A stretch of DNA of 64,000 nucleotides from Parapristionchus giblindavisi (Eukaryota > Nematoda > Chromadorea > Rhabditida > Diplogasteridae): positions 1,827,501-1,891,500 of the forward strand of contig CALSFV010000207.1 in NCBI GenBank assembly GCA_943737045.1. Direction: 5' to 3'. The notes below the pieces were generated by a model. It was not told the DNA's origin. It ran no database searches and was given only the letters and a program-made list of their open reading frames with translations. The position numbers were made by a program, and so were the translations under genes. Shown here in pieces: positions 15,201 to 63,886 of this stretch; within the stretch, counting starts at the first letter, position 1, and the number at the start of each line of letters is the position of its first letter.

Positions 15201-17529
15201 GCTAAATATCGTAAGTTCGATGAAGTGTCATCAAAATTTCAAAGTTTACGGATTCGTTCGATATGTGTATATGACGAAGGGCAATAGTAAGCAGGTAAAT
15301 TCCACCAAGTATCATCCCGATCCAAAACCGTGAGACCCAGAAAAAATGTAAAAAGACATAAAAAATATTTTTCTATTTTATTTTATTTTCCCTACAATTG
15401 CCTATCGGTGAGGGTCATTTTTTATTCCTTCAATTTGACGAGTATTCATTAGTGTAACTATTGTATGAAAATGAATTAAAACAAATTAGGAAAAAGTTGC
15501 CTTATTCTCGAAAAACCATGATTATTTTGCCTTTTTATCGCCAACTGAGCGAATAAGCATTTACCGGTTACGGTTATGCAAATTCAAAATTTCAAAATTG
15601 ATTTTTTTTTTCGAAAAATAGTGTGATATTACTATTCAAATATTCAGATAACTAACAAATGATAAAAGAAAACAATAAAATAATACCGAAATCGAATGAA
15701 AACAAACAGTTATTGCCGAATTTTGAATTTCCGCATTTGCATTACCGTATCCGGCACACGCTTAATCGGCTCAGTTTGCAATAAAAAGGCGAATTAATCG
15801 TGTTTTTTCGGGAATAAGGCAACTTTTTCCCAATTTGTTTTAATTCATTTTCATACAGTAGTTACACTAATGAATACTCGTCAAATTGAAGGAATAAAAA
15901 TGACCCTCACCGATAGGCAATTGTAGGAAAAATAAAATAAAATTGAAAAATATTTTTTATGTCTTTTTAATTTTTTTTCTGGGTCTCACGGTTTTGGATC
16001 GGGATGATACTTGGTGGAATTTACCTGCTTACTATTGCCCTTCGTCATATACACATATCGAACGAATCCGTAAACTTTGAAATTTTGATGACACTTCATC
16101 GAACTTACGATATTTAGCGAGGGTGCAGATATGACGAACCCAAACTCCGTCTGTGAGCTCATGCCAGTCTATACTACAACTGTGCACGATTTGGGCCCGA
16201 TCGGTTCGTATCACTTTTTGGCCAAGTGCCAAGCCATAAGCAAAATATGTTCACTGAGTCAGATAGTCTCTCTTATACGAGTAGTTCAGAATTTCCATTT
16301 GTCAATTTATCTTTTGTGATAGATCCTAGCATTACTTATTCCTTGGTCCTCGTTGTGTATCGCCTAGTTGATCTTTGGTTCCGGAATTTCTCATGGATGA
16401 TCTGCACGGTTCAGAGTTTCCCATCTCTCACACTGTCATAACCTACTGTTATTGTCAATACTCGCAGTGTGTGCAATGAACAATTTATGAACATTAAAGA
16501 AGGGGACCCACGAGATTTGGGCTGCGCTATTGACATGAAGAACGTGGGTCATAGGAAGTGACATTCTGTTCTCTATTAGATTGGACTGGTTGAACCCGTA
16601 GAGCGTGTGGCTCAGTGGTTAGTAGTCAGCGCTTGTAACCGCGCCACACGGGTTCGATTCCCGTTTGCAATTTTCTATACATTTGTGCTTCAATTTCAAA
16701 AACTCGCGAGAGAGAGTCTCCGTTCCTCCATTGAGACACGCATTTCACCTATATGTTGAAAATATACATATAGGAATTGTCTTAAAAAATATTCTATAAG
16801 TTATCAAACTGTTGCTTATAACGTGATCCCTTACAGACTACAAATGTCGTACTTCCTAACGGTAACCACGACCCTTGGCACGCTCTTGGTATCATTGAAC
16901 AAGGAACGCTTGACCCCAGCGTGGTTCCGATCTTGATTGAAGGTAGAACTAAAAATAGAAATAAAAGAAAAAAAATCAACATGATTTCTATAGGCACCTC
17001 TCACTGCTACGATAAATATAAAAGATTTTTTATTTAAAAGATATTTAGATAATAATGTGCGCTATAGTGTATATGTTAGCATAAAGTTTAGGCTAATCAT
17101 CCTGATTTTTAGGCACTTCCCACTGCTACGATATGTATGCCGCTGAACCCTCCGATCCGCCTCAGTTGACCCAAGCAAGAAAAGATATTCTGGCTAATAT
17201 CAAGAAATGGCTTAGTATTTAAGCGTATTTATTGGCGATAGTCGTGAATAATGCAGTTAATTATAGCACCCGCGCCTCCGACAATCACCCCTGATCCCGA
17301 AACAGCGCCTAACGAACCGACTGCCAAACCCACAACTACCGTACCCACAACTACCATACAAACAACTACGCAACCAGGTTGACGACTTTTATGAGTATAT
17401 TGAAGCTGAAAATGGTTTCACAATGAAATATATCATGGTAGCTGTATTACAGATACCACCACTACAAAATCGGCTACCCGACTCTTCTCGTTCACTGTTT
17501 TAACGGCTCTTCTGGTCTGGCTAATGTAG
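230..17529 (+). CDS. Double-domain S28 serine carboxypeptidase (PRCP/DPP7 family), copy 1, 5' end missing
   Basis: Partial gene; exons for the signal peptide and first ~140 residues lie left of the window. Exons: 230-363, 1088-1183, 1430-1488, 1628-1704, 1991-2063, 2323-2379, 3021-3083, 3994-4060, 4365-4464, 4912-5017, 5213-5315, 5458-5507, 5558-5633, 5902-6002, 6050-6109, 6331-6423, 6852-6941, 7644-7710, 7788-7849, 7969-8024, 8113-8237, 8382-8477, 8524-8659, 8721-8841, 10849-10916, 12733-12827, 13173-13214, 13344-13437, 14581-14686, 16837-16942, 17113-17214, 17267-17377, 17453-17529, giving 955 codons plus stop. First S28 domain: nucleophile motif GGSYSG (ends 363), Asp in GTQDPW (exon 5213), His in GTHCSD (exon 5458). 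Second domain starts with FTQRWDHFN (exon 6852): GGSYPG (exon 8113), NHDPWH (exon 16837), TSHCYD (exon 17113). Then a Pro/Thr stalk and hydrophobic tail (FSFTVLTALLVWLM). S28 enzymes cleave after proline near chain ends, in lysosomes or outside cells; the exact specificity here is inferred only. Exons closely match copy 2, indicating a recent tandem duplication. Confidence 0.9.
374..564. repeat. Family A inverted-repeat element, copy 1 (TA-flanked)
   Basis: Ends CACAGAG and CTCTGTG with TA on both sides; the body alternates GGGCAAAT and ATTTGCCC type motifs. It lies immediately after the splice donor of exon 230-363. Other copies: 2791-2981 and 23492-23683. Confidence 0.85.
833..870 (+). pseudogene. 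Remnant duplicate of a peptidase exon start
   Basis: Sequence after an ATTCAG acceptor reads GAMAAWGR, nearly identical to the start of the real exon at 1088 (GAMAAWAR), then loses similarity. It looks like a decayed partial duplicate of exon 1088-1183 within the intron just upstream, with no usable continuation. Confidence 0.6.
905..1030. repeat. Family B hairpin repeat, copy 1
   Basis: About 115-125 bases folding into a near-perfect hairpin. Family pattern: TTTAAAGGCACACCCCAAGC end, CTCTCCGCTCTGGCAA, then CTCTCTCG, and the complement of these. This copy has a run of C near its left end. Confidence 0.8.
1818..1975. repeat. Hexamer AGAGCT tandem repeat
   Basis: Imperfect run of AGAGCTAGAGCT in intron 1705-1990; a short related run is at 1570-1592 in the preceding intron. 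Confidence 0.85.
2184..2306. repeat. Family B hairpin repeat, copy 2
   Basis: Diverged copy with CTCCGATCTGGCAATGCTCG and the matching arm GCGAGAGAGTGCTTCCAGAG. Confidence 0.7.
2791..2981. repeat. Family A inverted-repeat element, copy 2
   Basis: Same layout as 374-564 in the opposite orientation, with CACAGAGATTAAATTTATCC at the left end. Confidence 0.83.
3380..3917. mobile_element. 540-bp foldback element, ends CAGTACAGCCCGATCTCC
   Basis: Arms of about 170 bases are near-perfect complements (3380-3560 and 3735-3917), flanked by TA. No coding sequence. The right end is repeated at 9850-9905 inside the captured segment. Confidence 0.85.
4150..4264. repeat. Family B hairpin repeat, copy 3, rearranged
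   Basis: Left arm is typical (TTAAAGGTACATCCCAAGC); the right arm is altered but ends in TAGCTTGGCTTTAG. A complementary copy lies at about 9504-9633 within the captured segment. Confidence 0.7.
4686..4787. repeat. Family B hairpin repeat, copy 4
   Basis: Both ends present (TTAAAGGCACACACCGC; TCGGGGTGTGTCTTTAA); the middle is shortened. Confidence 0.7.
7157..7590. repeat. Inverted repeat with CCCAGTG/CACTGGG motifs
   Basis: About 85-base arms (7157-7250 and 7465-7560) sharing AACATCAAAGATGC and GATCCCCAGTGGGG-like sequence in opposite orientation. In intron 6942-7643. Confidence 0.65.
8676..8702. repeat. GATCAAA heptamer array in a small intron, gene 1
   Basis: Four units inside the 61-base intron 8660-8720, at the same position as the heptamer introns 33755-33797 and 57537-57583. 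Confidence 0.9.
9068..10768. mobile_element. 1.7-kb foldback element that captured a piece of its host gene
   Basis: About 125-base inverted ends: left from roughly 9068 (CAGTCAAAAAATCAAAATG onwards, with GGCCAGACGACGTCGCGTTG), right the complement ending near 10768. Between the ends are a stretch related to 22395-22635 and 20095-20330, and the inverted segment of the host peptidase gene. It lies in the intron between exons 8721-8841 and 10849-10916. Confidence 0.75.
9716..9782 (-). pseudogene. Inverted copy of peptidase exon 3994-4060 captured in a foldback element
   Basis: The reverse complement reproduces the 67-base exon 3994-4060 of the same gene, including both splice sites. It lies in an inverted copy (about 9424-9907) of gene segment about 3890-4345, which also takes in one hairpin repeat and the cut-off end of the foldback element at 3380-3917. 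Confidence 0.88.
11033..12542. mobile_element. 1.5-kb foldback element, ends CAGTGGTGGCCAGAAGGA, TA-flanked
   Basis: Arms of about 230 bases (11033-11270 and 12310-12542) surround roughly 1 kb of unrelated interior in which I recognise no gene. The ends resemble Tc1/mariner termini. It is inserted in a family D element that begins at about 10928. A related right half lies at about 34556-34890. Confidence 0.82.
12692..12718. repeat. GATCAAA heptamer array, gene 1
   Basis: Lies just before the acceptor of exon 12733-12827; the equivalent introns 34211-34264 (gene 2) and 57902-57944 (gene 3) are only 54 and 43 bases and also carry heptamers. Confidence 0.9.
12844..12951. repeat. Family E repeat (AAGGGAATT/AATTCCCTT), copy 1
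   Basis: Begins ACAGAAAAAAACCCTTGTC and ends GAATCTGTGTA, with internal GGGAATTATTCCCT and TTCCCTTATAGATAAGGGAA palindromes. Related copies at 35437-35575 and 42057-42177. Confidence 0.72.
13438..14053. other. Part of an intron without a recognised repeat
   Basis: Contains a GT run at 13507-13521 and a GC-rich stretch at 13730-13860; no exon or element recognised. Confidence 0.5.
14054..14468. mobile_element. hAT-type short element with 8-bp target duplication
   Basis: Ends CAGCGCTGTGC and GCACAGCCCTG; flanked by CTTCCGAT (14046-14053) and CTGCCGAT (14469-14476), 7 of 8 bases equal. The interior is rich in TTTTTCGAAAA-type palindromes. It lies in intron 13438-14580. Confidence 0.8.
14545..14575. 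repeat. GATCAAA heptamer array, gene 1
   Basis: Ends 5 bases before exon 14581-14686; the same position in gene 2 is the 54-base heptamer intron 35237-35290. Confidence 0.9.
15091..16235. mobile_element. 1.15-kb near-continuous palindrome
   Basis: Sequence from about 15091 reads as the complement of that ending at about 16235, through to a centre near 15660. No protein-coding content; mirrored open frames are by-products of the symmetry. In the last large intron of S28 copy 1 (14687-16836). Confidence 0.85.
16494..16708. repeat. Family T2 element with tRNA-like core, right end missing
   Basis: Left end TTAAAGAAGGGGACCCACGA, then a + strand core (16605-16675) with GTGGCTCAGTGGTTAG (box A) and GGGTTCGATTCCCG (box B). 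Stem pairing at the ends of the core is poor, so it is tRNA-derived and not a working tRNA. Confidence 0.75.
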
Positions 17530-17546
17530 CTTTGTACTGTACAAAG

Positions 17547-17552
17547 AATAAA
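17547..17552 (+). terminator. Polyadenylation signal AATAAA, S28 copy 1
   Basis: AATAAA 17 bases after the stop codon at 17527-17529. Confidence 0.7.
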
Positions 17553-18087
17553 AATACTGTACCTCTACTATCGTGTACTGTCGCTATGTTTAACAACAAT
17601 AATAATAATAAATATTTATTTCCTTATGCGATACATCAAACAGATAAACGAAATTTGATAGATGGATAATAAATAAACTATTAAGGGAATGCTTATAGCT
17701 GCAATAACTGGATCACAACGTTGGGGGTGATATGGGAATTTGAATTTCAATCTTTCTATGTTTAAAAGACCAGTGTCGATTACACCATTCACCAATAAAA
17801 TTAAAAATCTCGAGTTCGCATTTTGTATTCAAATGTCTTTGAATACTTTTCAACGAATACTTCCAGCTGATTTGAAACTCTCACACACTTGTCCTCAACA
17901 AGAATAAAACAAAGACTAACGTTAAAACGAGAGAAAAAAGAGAAAAGCGAGAAAAAAACTAAAGAAAGTGTGATCAAGATCACATTTTACACGGCTTATT
18001 AATTTGCTACATACTTACTAGATCGTTGGTGCTATACGCGAACAATCCTATTTCAACGAAGTTAGCAATTGCTTCAAGCATTCTCCT

Positions 18088-18200
18088 TTTAAAGGGAACG
18101 TAACCTCACTCAATGGTCTCTTTGACGCGCAATGCTCTCTCGTTGTTAGAGAACAGAGAAATAGTGGGCGCAATGAAGAGACCATTGAGAGAGGTAACGC
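18088..18200. repeat. Family C hairpin repeat, copy 1
   Basis: Family pattern: TTTAAAGGGAACGTAACCTC, then CAATGGTCTCTTCGACGCGC, CTCTCTCGTTGTTAGAGAAC, and the complementary right arm. This copy ends where a tRNA-like family T1 element begins. Confidence 0.8.
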
Positions 18201-18538
18201 TGGTGGTGTCCGAGCAATGTTTTCGTGAACAAACTGTGAAGACAGAAAGATAGCAAAAGTTATTCTGCATACCTTACATAAATTAGTTTATGCTAATTTA
18301 GCTTATTGATCGCTAGAATCATGAATGAATCCATGCTTGATGTGCAGGCAAAGGCGCGAAATTTTGAAAATAGGAAAGTTCAGCAATAGGTTTCGAACCC
18401 GTGACGTTACGCTTACTAGTGAGCACTTTTACCACTGCGCACCGGGATTGATGAATGGCCGTGCTAATTTCTTGCATATAACTTGTCCCTTGCATAATAG
18501 ATACATTTGCATAGACATTCGAGGGCCTCCATCTTTAA
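18201..18538. repeat. Family T1 inverted-repeat element with tRNA-like core, copy 1
   Basis: Family ends AAAGGTGG..CCCGCGAATATTTTCGTG (here shortened at the left) and the complement GCGGG..CCACCTTTAA. The core (about 18381-18450, - strand) has box A- and box B-like motifs (GTTTCGAACCC region). Lies between S28 copies 1 and 2. Confidence 0.75.
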
Positions 18539-18757
18539 CTGTATGCCTTACCAGTTTTGCATGAAATAGGTGAATAAAGTAATCCTAAATATTATCCTTT
18601 CAAAAAACCACAAGGGGTTTGACATGATCATATTAACACTCACATTCTTTCCTCCCTCCACTCCCCACTCACCATAAAAATATGTTTTGTAACCATATGA
18701 TGCAAAGTGATTATAGTCATATAAATATGTATATTTGATCATTCTTTTTCACGCTTA

Positions 18758-18910
18758 AAGGTGGAGTCTCGCGATTTTTTTCGTCGGAAATTGTGAAAAC
18801 ACGAAGATTTCAAAAGTCATTCAGTATTCGACGAACAACAATATCTGTTTTATGCTAATTCAGGTTATTCGATCGCTAGAATCATCAATGGATCATGCTT
18901 GATAGCATGA
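18758..18910. repeat. Family T1 fragment
   Basis: Starts TTAAAGGTGGAGTCTCGCGA and keeps about 150 bases of the left side without the tRNA-like core. Confidence 0.6.
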
Positions 18911-19160
18911 CGCTCAACATCTTTGCTGACATTCTTTGTTTGATGAGTCCAGCACCTTAATCTATGGATAATCTCAAAACTGATAAGAAAATGAAGATGA
19001 AAATATCAAATGGGCATTAAATTTTGGTGAGAGATGGTAGCTTCTCCTTTACTTTTATGTCAATTTCAACTGAATGTTTTATTTTTTCACGAAATTTATT
19101 TTATTAATTGTTCTCATAATTATTCAATGTAAGATAATTTAAAATAAATAAAATAAAATA

Positions 19161-19194
19161 GTCTTTCAGGGTGATCACCGAAGGATTATCCAAC
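19161..19194 (+). promoter_or_regulatory. Probable trans-splice acceptor and 5' untranslated leader, S28 copy 2
   Basis: GTCTTTCAG ends at 19169, 25 bases before the ATG. In nematodes this position commonly receives a spliced leader; a cis-spliced leader intron would look the same. Confidence 0.6.
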
Positions 19195-38618
<19,424 letters not shown>

Positions 38619-38649
38619 ATGTGCCGTATTTTAATATGTATATGCAATC

Positions 38650-38655
38650 AATAAA
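38650..38655 (+). terminator. Polyadenylation signal AATAAA, S28 copy 2
   Basis: AATAAA 31 bases after the stop codon at 38616-38618. Confidence 0.7.
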
Positions 38656-39480
38656 TCAATATTTTCAAATCCGCTTCTGCAATTCTTGTATAACTTCCTG
38701 ATTTTCTCTTAAAATCATTTCATCGCTATTGTGTTTGGGGGGTGGCTGATGGTAATTCGGCAATATCATTTCGGCAACCGACTATTTGGTAACCTACATT
38801 TCGGCAGCTGGGCAGCTGGCAGGTCAGCATTGAAATCAGCATAAGCAACACTACACACCACGAACTTGATCTTTGCCAACTCGGCGACATTTCGGCAACG
38901 TGCATGATAAGAATGATAGGGAGAGGAAGAGAGACAAAGGTTCTAACACACGCAGTAACTTTTATATCATTTCATGGCGTTTATTCATTCAATACCTAAA
39001 CGTTATTCACTTTTAGTCTTTTTTATTATGATGATGATTTTAAAGCACTCTTTATCAAGAGATTTTCGCTTTCGCCTCTCTCTCTCTGTTTATCGTTAAA
39101 GATAAATAAATAAATAAATAAATAAGATTAGACAAGTAACGTTGCAACTGAATCCGAATACGCTTAAAGCCACTCCCCGAGCTATTTTGAAACTCTCCGT
39201 TCTGGTCATACTCTCTTGCTTTCTTTGTCTGCGAGAGAGTATTGCCAATGCGGAGAGTAAAATTAGCTTGGGGTGTGCCTTTAAATCATTCGCAAACTAT
39301 TCCTGCTCGGGACGAATTTAGTCTCTGTGTGTACATATCATCATCATGACGAACAGCCATATCAGAGCTCTCGCCGGTTGACCTCTAGATAACTGTGTTC
39401 AAATCGAAATCGTAAATCGTGCATCATCTTACGATGGCGACGTTCTTCAGTATCATCATAGCATACATATAAATTACAGA
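38656..39480. other. Intergenic region between S28 copies 2 and 3
   Basis: Contains short TTTCGGCA-type repeats at about 38755-38900, an AAAT run near 39105 and a family B hairpin at 39163-39284. No gene seen. Confidence 0.65.
39163..39284. repeat. Family B hairpin repeat, copy 12, upstream of S28 copy 3
   Basis: Complete copy in the intergenic stretch about 210 bases before the gene 3 start, so it may lie in its promoter region. Confidence 0.82.
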
Positions 39481-39494
39481 AATTTCAGGTTAGC
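39481..39494 (+). promoter_or_regulatory. Probable trans-splice acceptor, S28 copy 3
   Basis: AATTTCAG ends at 39488, only 6 bases before the ATG, a spacing typical of spliced-leader addition. Confidence 0.6.
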
Positions 39495-59639
<20,145 letters not shown>

Positions 59640-60668
59640 ATTGGATATAATAATTTCAAATTTATTGATTGACACGCCCCGTTACCTCATATCTCATATT
59701 GCCTCATATTAGAATGTGTGAACACAAACGCATTTTATTGTTTAGTAACTTTATTGATCGACTAATTTCAACTTTATTGATTGACAAGACCATTAATCAA
59801 CCTAACGCATGTATAAAAAATTGTATTTTACATGATCGTGTATTATATGTCGGTGTATAACACGCGTGTCGCGTAAGAATCGAATAAACGGTGGCACATT
59901 GAAAAAATCGAAAATTAGCTGAGGTCATTTTTTGGTAGTCCATATGGTACCTAAGACGGCTGCACGAGCTTTTTTGTATATCTTCATTTTCGGCGTCGAG
60001 AGACGCCGTCAAACTTTTTGGACGCCGAAATTGGCCTACTTTGGAGCTCTGTAGCTCTTCGGAGAGTGGTTTTCGTATCGAGTCATCAACAGAAGAATTT
60101 ACTGGAATGGCCAGGAGAATACATCTCCATTATTGGTCGATCGATATTTTTAATAGTATTTTTGTAAATCGATTTTATTGATTGCTTCAAAACACAAATC
60201 GAAGCCAAAGGTTTTCAATAGCTCTATCGAATGATCTCGACGAGAGGATTTCAATGGTATGCTGAACGTTTTTGTGTGTGGTTGCGCTCGAAAGATATGA
60301 GCATTTCAAGATTTTCACAGCGTGCGATCGCACGAGAGGAGAGTGACGCAGCCAATGATCTACCAACTCACGTGCCTCGTGTGACCAATTAGCCCTTTTT
60401 AATTAGTTTTAATGTTGTTCTAGTACATATCCAAAATATTTTTAATAACTTTCGAATTTTCACTTCCATAATTTGATTCCTCATTCATAACAAATCGATG
60501 AATATTAATCGCTATACATGCAAATTACAATATTAAATTAACAATATAATAATAATAGATGTACAAGTATAGGTTTGCATGCACGTAAAATGTAAATTAT
60601 ATAAAAGAGATATGTAGGATAGTTATAGTGTGCCTTATGGTCTATATGGCAAGAAAGAGGGTTAAAAT

Positions 60669-60878
60669 TCACAGAAATATTTCATCACACTCTTCCTCGA
60701 CTACCATCCTAATGAGGTCATCTTCGTGTCCTAGAATCACCTCATCCTCATCCTCTCCCTCCCTGAAGACGTTATCGTCATTCTCCGTGTCCTGCGACTT
60801 CTCCACAACCTTTCTCTTCCTGGTCGATCCACTGGTCGGTCGAACACTCCACTTCGTCCCAGTGCTCTTCAGATGCAA
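60669..60878 (-). CDS. Acidic 69-residue reading frame in the foldback loop, function unknown
   Basis: The frame has a basic patch (STRKRKVVEK) followed by an acidic region (EGEDEDEVILGHEDD, MVVEEECDE). Its composition is more protein-like than the surrounding A/T-rich DNA, so it may be a fragment of a captured gene. No family recognised. Confidence 0.25.
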   Translation of the reverse strand: MHLKSTGTKWSVRPTSGSTRKRKVVEKSQDTENDDNVFREGEDEDEVILGHEDDLIRMVVEEECDEIFL

Positions 60879-60954
60879 TTAGAACATTGGTGCTAACTGA
60901 CTGAGTTTCCTCGAAGACATTACGACAGCCATAAAATCAGCAAAAGAAAACTGC

Positions 60955-61024
60955 GGCAAGGAGGATCGAACCCCTGACAGTCAAAAGAAAAAGCAGACAC
61001 CTTATCCACTACAATACACAGGTA
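60955..61024 (-). ncRNA. tRNA-like sequence in a foldback loop
   Basis: The - strand has a box A-like TATTGTAGTGGATAAGG and a box B-like GGGGTTCGATCC, but no clean acceptor stem; a tRNA-derived sequence and not a normal tRNA gene. Confidence 0.5.
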
Positions 61025-62011
61025 GTTGAGATGGCGTATGGTAGATGAGTTCACCAACCAATCCGGATGGTTTGTGTAGGAAACCACACGAATTTCCCAT
61101 CAAGAAAATCTTGAAATGCTCATAACTTTCGAAATTACAAAACGGTAAACATACCATTGAAATCCTCTCATCGAGATCAGTCGATAGAGCTATTGAAAAC
61201 CTTTGGCTTCGATTTGTGTTTTGAAGCAATCAATAAAATCGATTTACAAAAATACTAATAAAATTATCGATCGACCAATAATGGAGATGTATTCTCCTGG
61301 CCATTCCAGTAAATTCTTCTGTTGATGACTCGATACGAAAACCACTCTCCGAAGAGCTACAGAGCTCCAAAGTAGGCCAATTTCGGCGTCCAAAAAGTTT
61401 GACGGCGTCTCTCGACGCCGAAAATGAAGATATACAAAAAAGCTCGTGCAGCCGTCTTAGGTACCATATGGACTACCAAAAAATGAAATAATATGTGGGG
61501 TCAGAAAATGTGCCAACGACCCCCTAATTTTATTCGATTCTTATGCGACACGCGTGATAATCGCATTCTTGGTATAGGTTGAGTCGTTATGCGAGCGATG
61601 GAGCCCTGTTAATTTTGTTTGTGTGGTAAACATGATCCTTGTCAAAATCGCTCATGTGCGTGTAGATATTGAACTAATTCGCTGACTTTTTGAGATACGT
61701 TTCTGAACAGATTTTTTATCAAATGAATCATTGTTATTATTCACTGTTTTCATCCCTTCGAACTTTTGCAGACAATCTTCGGACTTTTTTCTTTGGGTGC
61801 AAAATCAATTGTCAATTGCATCAAATCAATTGCAAAATCAAAAATCGATCAATTGTTTGCACAATAATTGAGTCAGCAATAGATTAGCATAGTATATTTC
61901 TCATTGTACTTATCACTTCAACCTCGTTTCTCTCCTTCGCTCGGTCCATTCTCTTCATTCTCCATTTCATTATCCCGTCTTCTCGTGCTCTTGTACGGTC
62001 GTTAGCTCGCC

Positions 62012-63886
62012 ATGGATGACATCTTCGATGCAGATCACGGTATTTTCTGTCTTTGCATTGTCTACCGTACTATTGAATCTACAGTAACCGCACCCGTATC
62101 GGCCCAGACTGCCGTGTCGATGTCGAATGTTACCGAAGATCCGTCTAAGGTAGATTGATCTTTGATCTTTGTCAGTTGTTATATTGGATCAATTAAGAAT
62201 CTGCCCGAGGATAGTCACGAAATTCATTGTGATATTCTATCGTGTAACTCTCCGACTTCAGGTAATCAATCAAATTACTGTATTCTGATCATAAATCAAT
62301 CAATATCATCTTCAGGTACTGTGTCGTACGTGACCGTGAATCCAGTGATAAATTTTGACAAGTACTACCACAGGAAGAAGGTACTGTAGTATCGATTACG
62401 GTGGTTGAGAAGGAATTTCTTTTCTTGTTACAGAAGGAAATTTTGAATGGTCGTGTCATGCAATGCGGGCATATTCTACGAGAGGCAAAGGTTACGATAT
62501 TTATGGATATTTTATCGATTATTATCGTTGTTTTAGGAGATTTCCTTCAGTCCTAGTCAGCTCCAACCTCTTCGTTGTAAGGTCAACCCGAAACTTCTCA
62601 AGGTACCGTATAAAATCAGATCTACCGTAATCTTCATGACTTACCGTATACATTTTGTCTTACTGTACATATCTTCTTTAGATGTTGGATGCCCGTCAGA
62701 AGCGTCTTCGTAAGAACCCTAAACGTGGTCATAAATTCTTCAAAGTGATCGCTGTTGAATTGCCTGCTGAGACGAAAATCAGTGATTCGGAAGAGGATTT
62801 GATTGGTGTAGGAGTGGTTGAGGTGAGACTCACTTGGCACGGAGCCAAAATATTGATTAGACCTGGTGGTGTCTACTGAAGATGACAGCGACACCAAGCA
62901 ACGCTTTATGGAGTCTAGACGTAGCCGAAACGCAATAGCGCCCACTTTTTAAGCTAACCTATATATCGTAAAGGAAGTCCCTAATTGTGTACATCAAGTA
63001 ATATTATTTATTTAATTTGATCTTTTTATAGGCTCATAGAGCAGCTCTGACTGAATTTATTGCTTCCAAGTGTTGTGCATTTTCAACCCTGACATTGAAG
63101 GCTAAATTTGATTGTGGTGAGTGCTGGTCAGAGTACACGTAGAGAATTTATCGATTATTGCTTTATGGAAGTAGATCTGTTATAATATCAATATTTTTTA
63201 TAGATCAGAATTTGATTGGTACGCTCGATATTGATGTGATTGATGAACGAGCCGGAAAGAGGAATGACGAACCCTTGCAGGTACGGTAGATGAAGACTAA
63301 ACTATAGCTTCCGAGTGGCTGGTCTTTGATTTAATTCTATCCTGGTTCCAACCTCATATGCGAGTTGGGCTTCTGGAGTAGAACCGATTATTGGTTCAAA
63401 TTCAACCGTTGAATACTGTTAATTGGATTAGTGATTGATTTTGATTTTATTGATTGATTGGTAGACCAGATTTAACTCTCTCACTTTCAGAGACTCAAAG
63501 ACTCTGATGTCCGTCGTGACTTCTACGCCAGTCAACCAGTCAGAACAGAGGTTGGTGTGGCTGTGTGATGTGCACTAGGCGACCTTCCCTAATTATCGAT
63601 TTCCACTCTCTAATTATCGATTTCCAGTCTCTAATTATCGATTTCCAGTCTCTTGCGTCGGTTCTCACCGAGTCTTCGACACTGTCACATGACACTATCC
63701 CTACAACGCCGATGTTTGTACTTTGGTCTTTGATCTCTGATTTTATCGTTTAATCTTTGATCTTTGCAGCAAGCCACGATCCTATGGAATCTTGTCTCGT
63801 ATATTCCACCGTCTAACTTTTGGAATATTTGCCTGGTGAAGATCGGATCGATAGTTACAGTAGATCCTTTCCGATCATCACGATAA
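62012..63886 (+). CDS. Unrecognised 11-exon gene
   Basis: Exons: 62012-62039, 62085-62149, 62198-62261, 62316-62380, 62435-62490, 62537-62602, 62682-62822, 63032-63116, 63204-63280, 63491-63550, 63770-63886, in frame throughout (about 274 residues). The protein begins MDDIFDADHVTAPVSAQT and has no signal peptide or membrane segment. Exon 62682-62822 holds a basic stretch (RQKRLRKNPKRGHK) followed by an alternating hydrophobic run (FFKVIAVELPAE) and an acidic patch (SDSEEDL). The C-terminal exon is hydrophobic with two tryptophans (LWNLVSYIPPSNFWNICL). I do not recognise a domain. All introns are short (43-220 bases), several contain GATCAAA-type repeats read as TTTGATC, and short TACCGTA/TTACGGTA motifs recur in them. 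Consistent splice phases make a real gene likely; the start at 62012 is the first in-frame ATG and has no upstream coding support. Confidence 0.72.
62150..62197. repeat. Heptamer intron in opposite orientation, gene 4
   Basis: Donor GTAGATTGATCTTTGATC; the units read TTTGATC on the + strand. Confidence 0.82.
63718..63769. repeat. Opposite-orientation heptamers before the last exon of gene 4
   Basis: CTTTGGTCTTTGATCTCTGA and ATCTTTGATCTTTGCAG run directly into the acceptor. A similar array is in intron 58666-58724 of gene 3. Confidence 0.85.

Larger units (their letters stand above)
17553..19160. other. Intergenic region between S28 copies 1 and 2
   Basis: Holds one family C hairpin, one tRNA-like T1 element and a T1 fragment (listed separately); the rest is A/T-rich with no gene seen. 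The promoter of copy 2 must lie here, but no motif stands out. Confidence 0.7.
59861..61556. mobile_element. 1.7-kb foldback element, ends CACGCGTGTCGC
   Basis: Terminal arms of about 430-450 bases (59861-60310 and 61085-61556) complement each other. The loop holds an acidic open frame on the - strand and a tRNA-like sequence. Lies between S28 copy 3 and the unknown gene at 62012. Confidence 0.85.

Noticed and set aside
16605..16675. Functional tRNA gene
   Set aside because: Box A and box B are present, but the acceptor stem does not pair well and the same core recurs inside a repeat family at 54158-54232.
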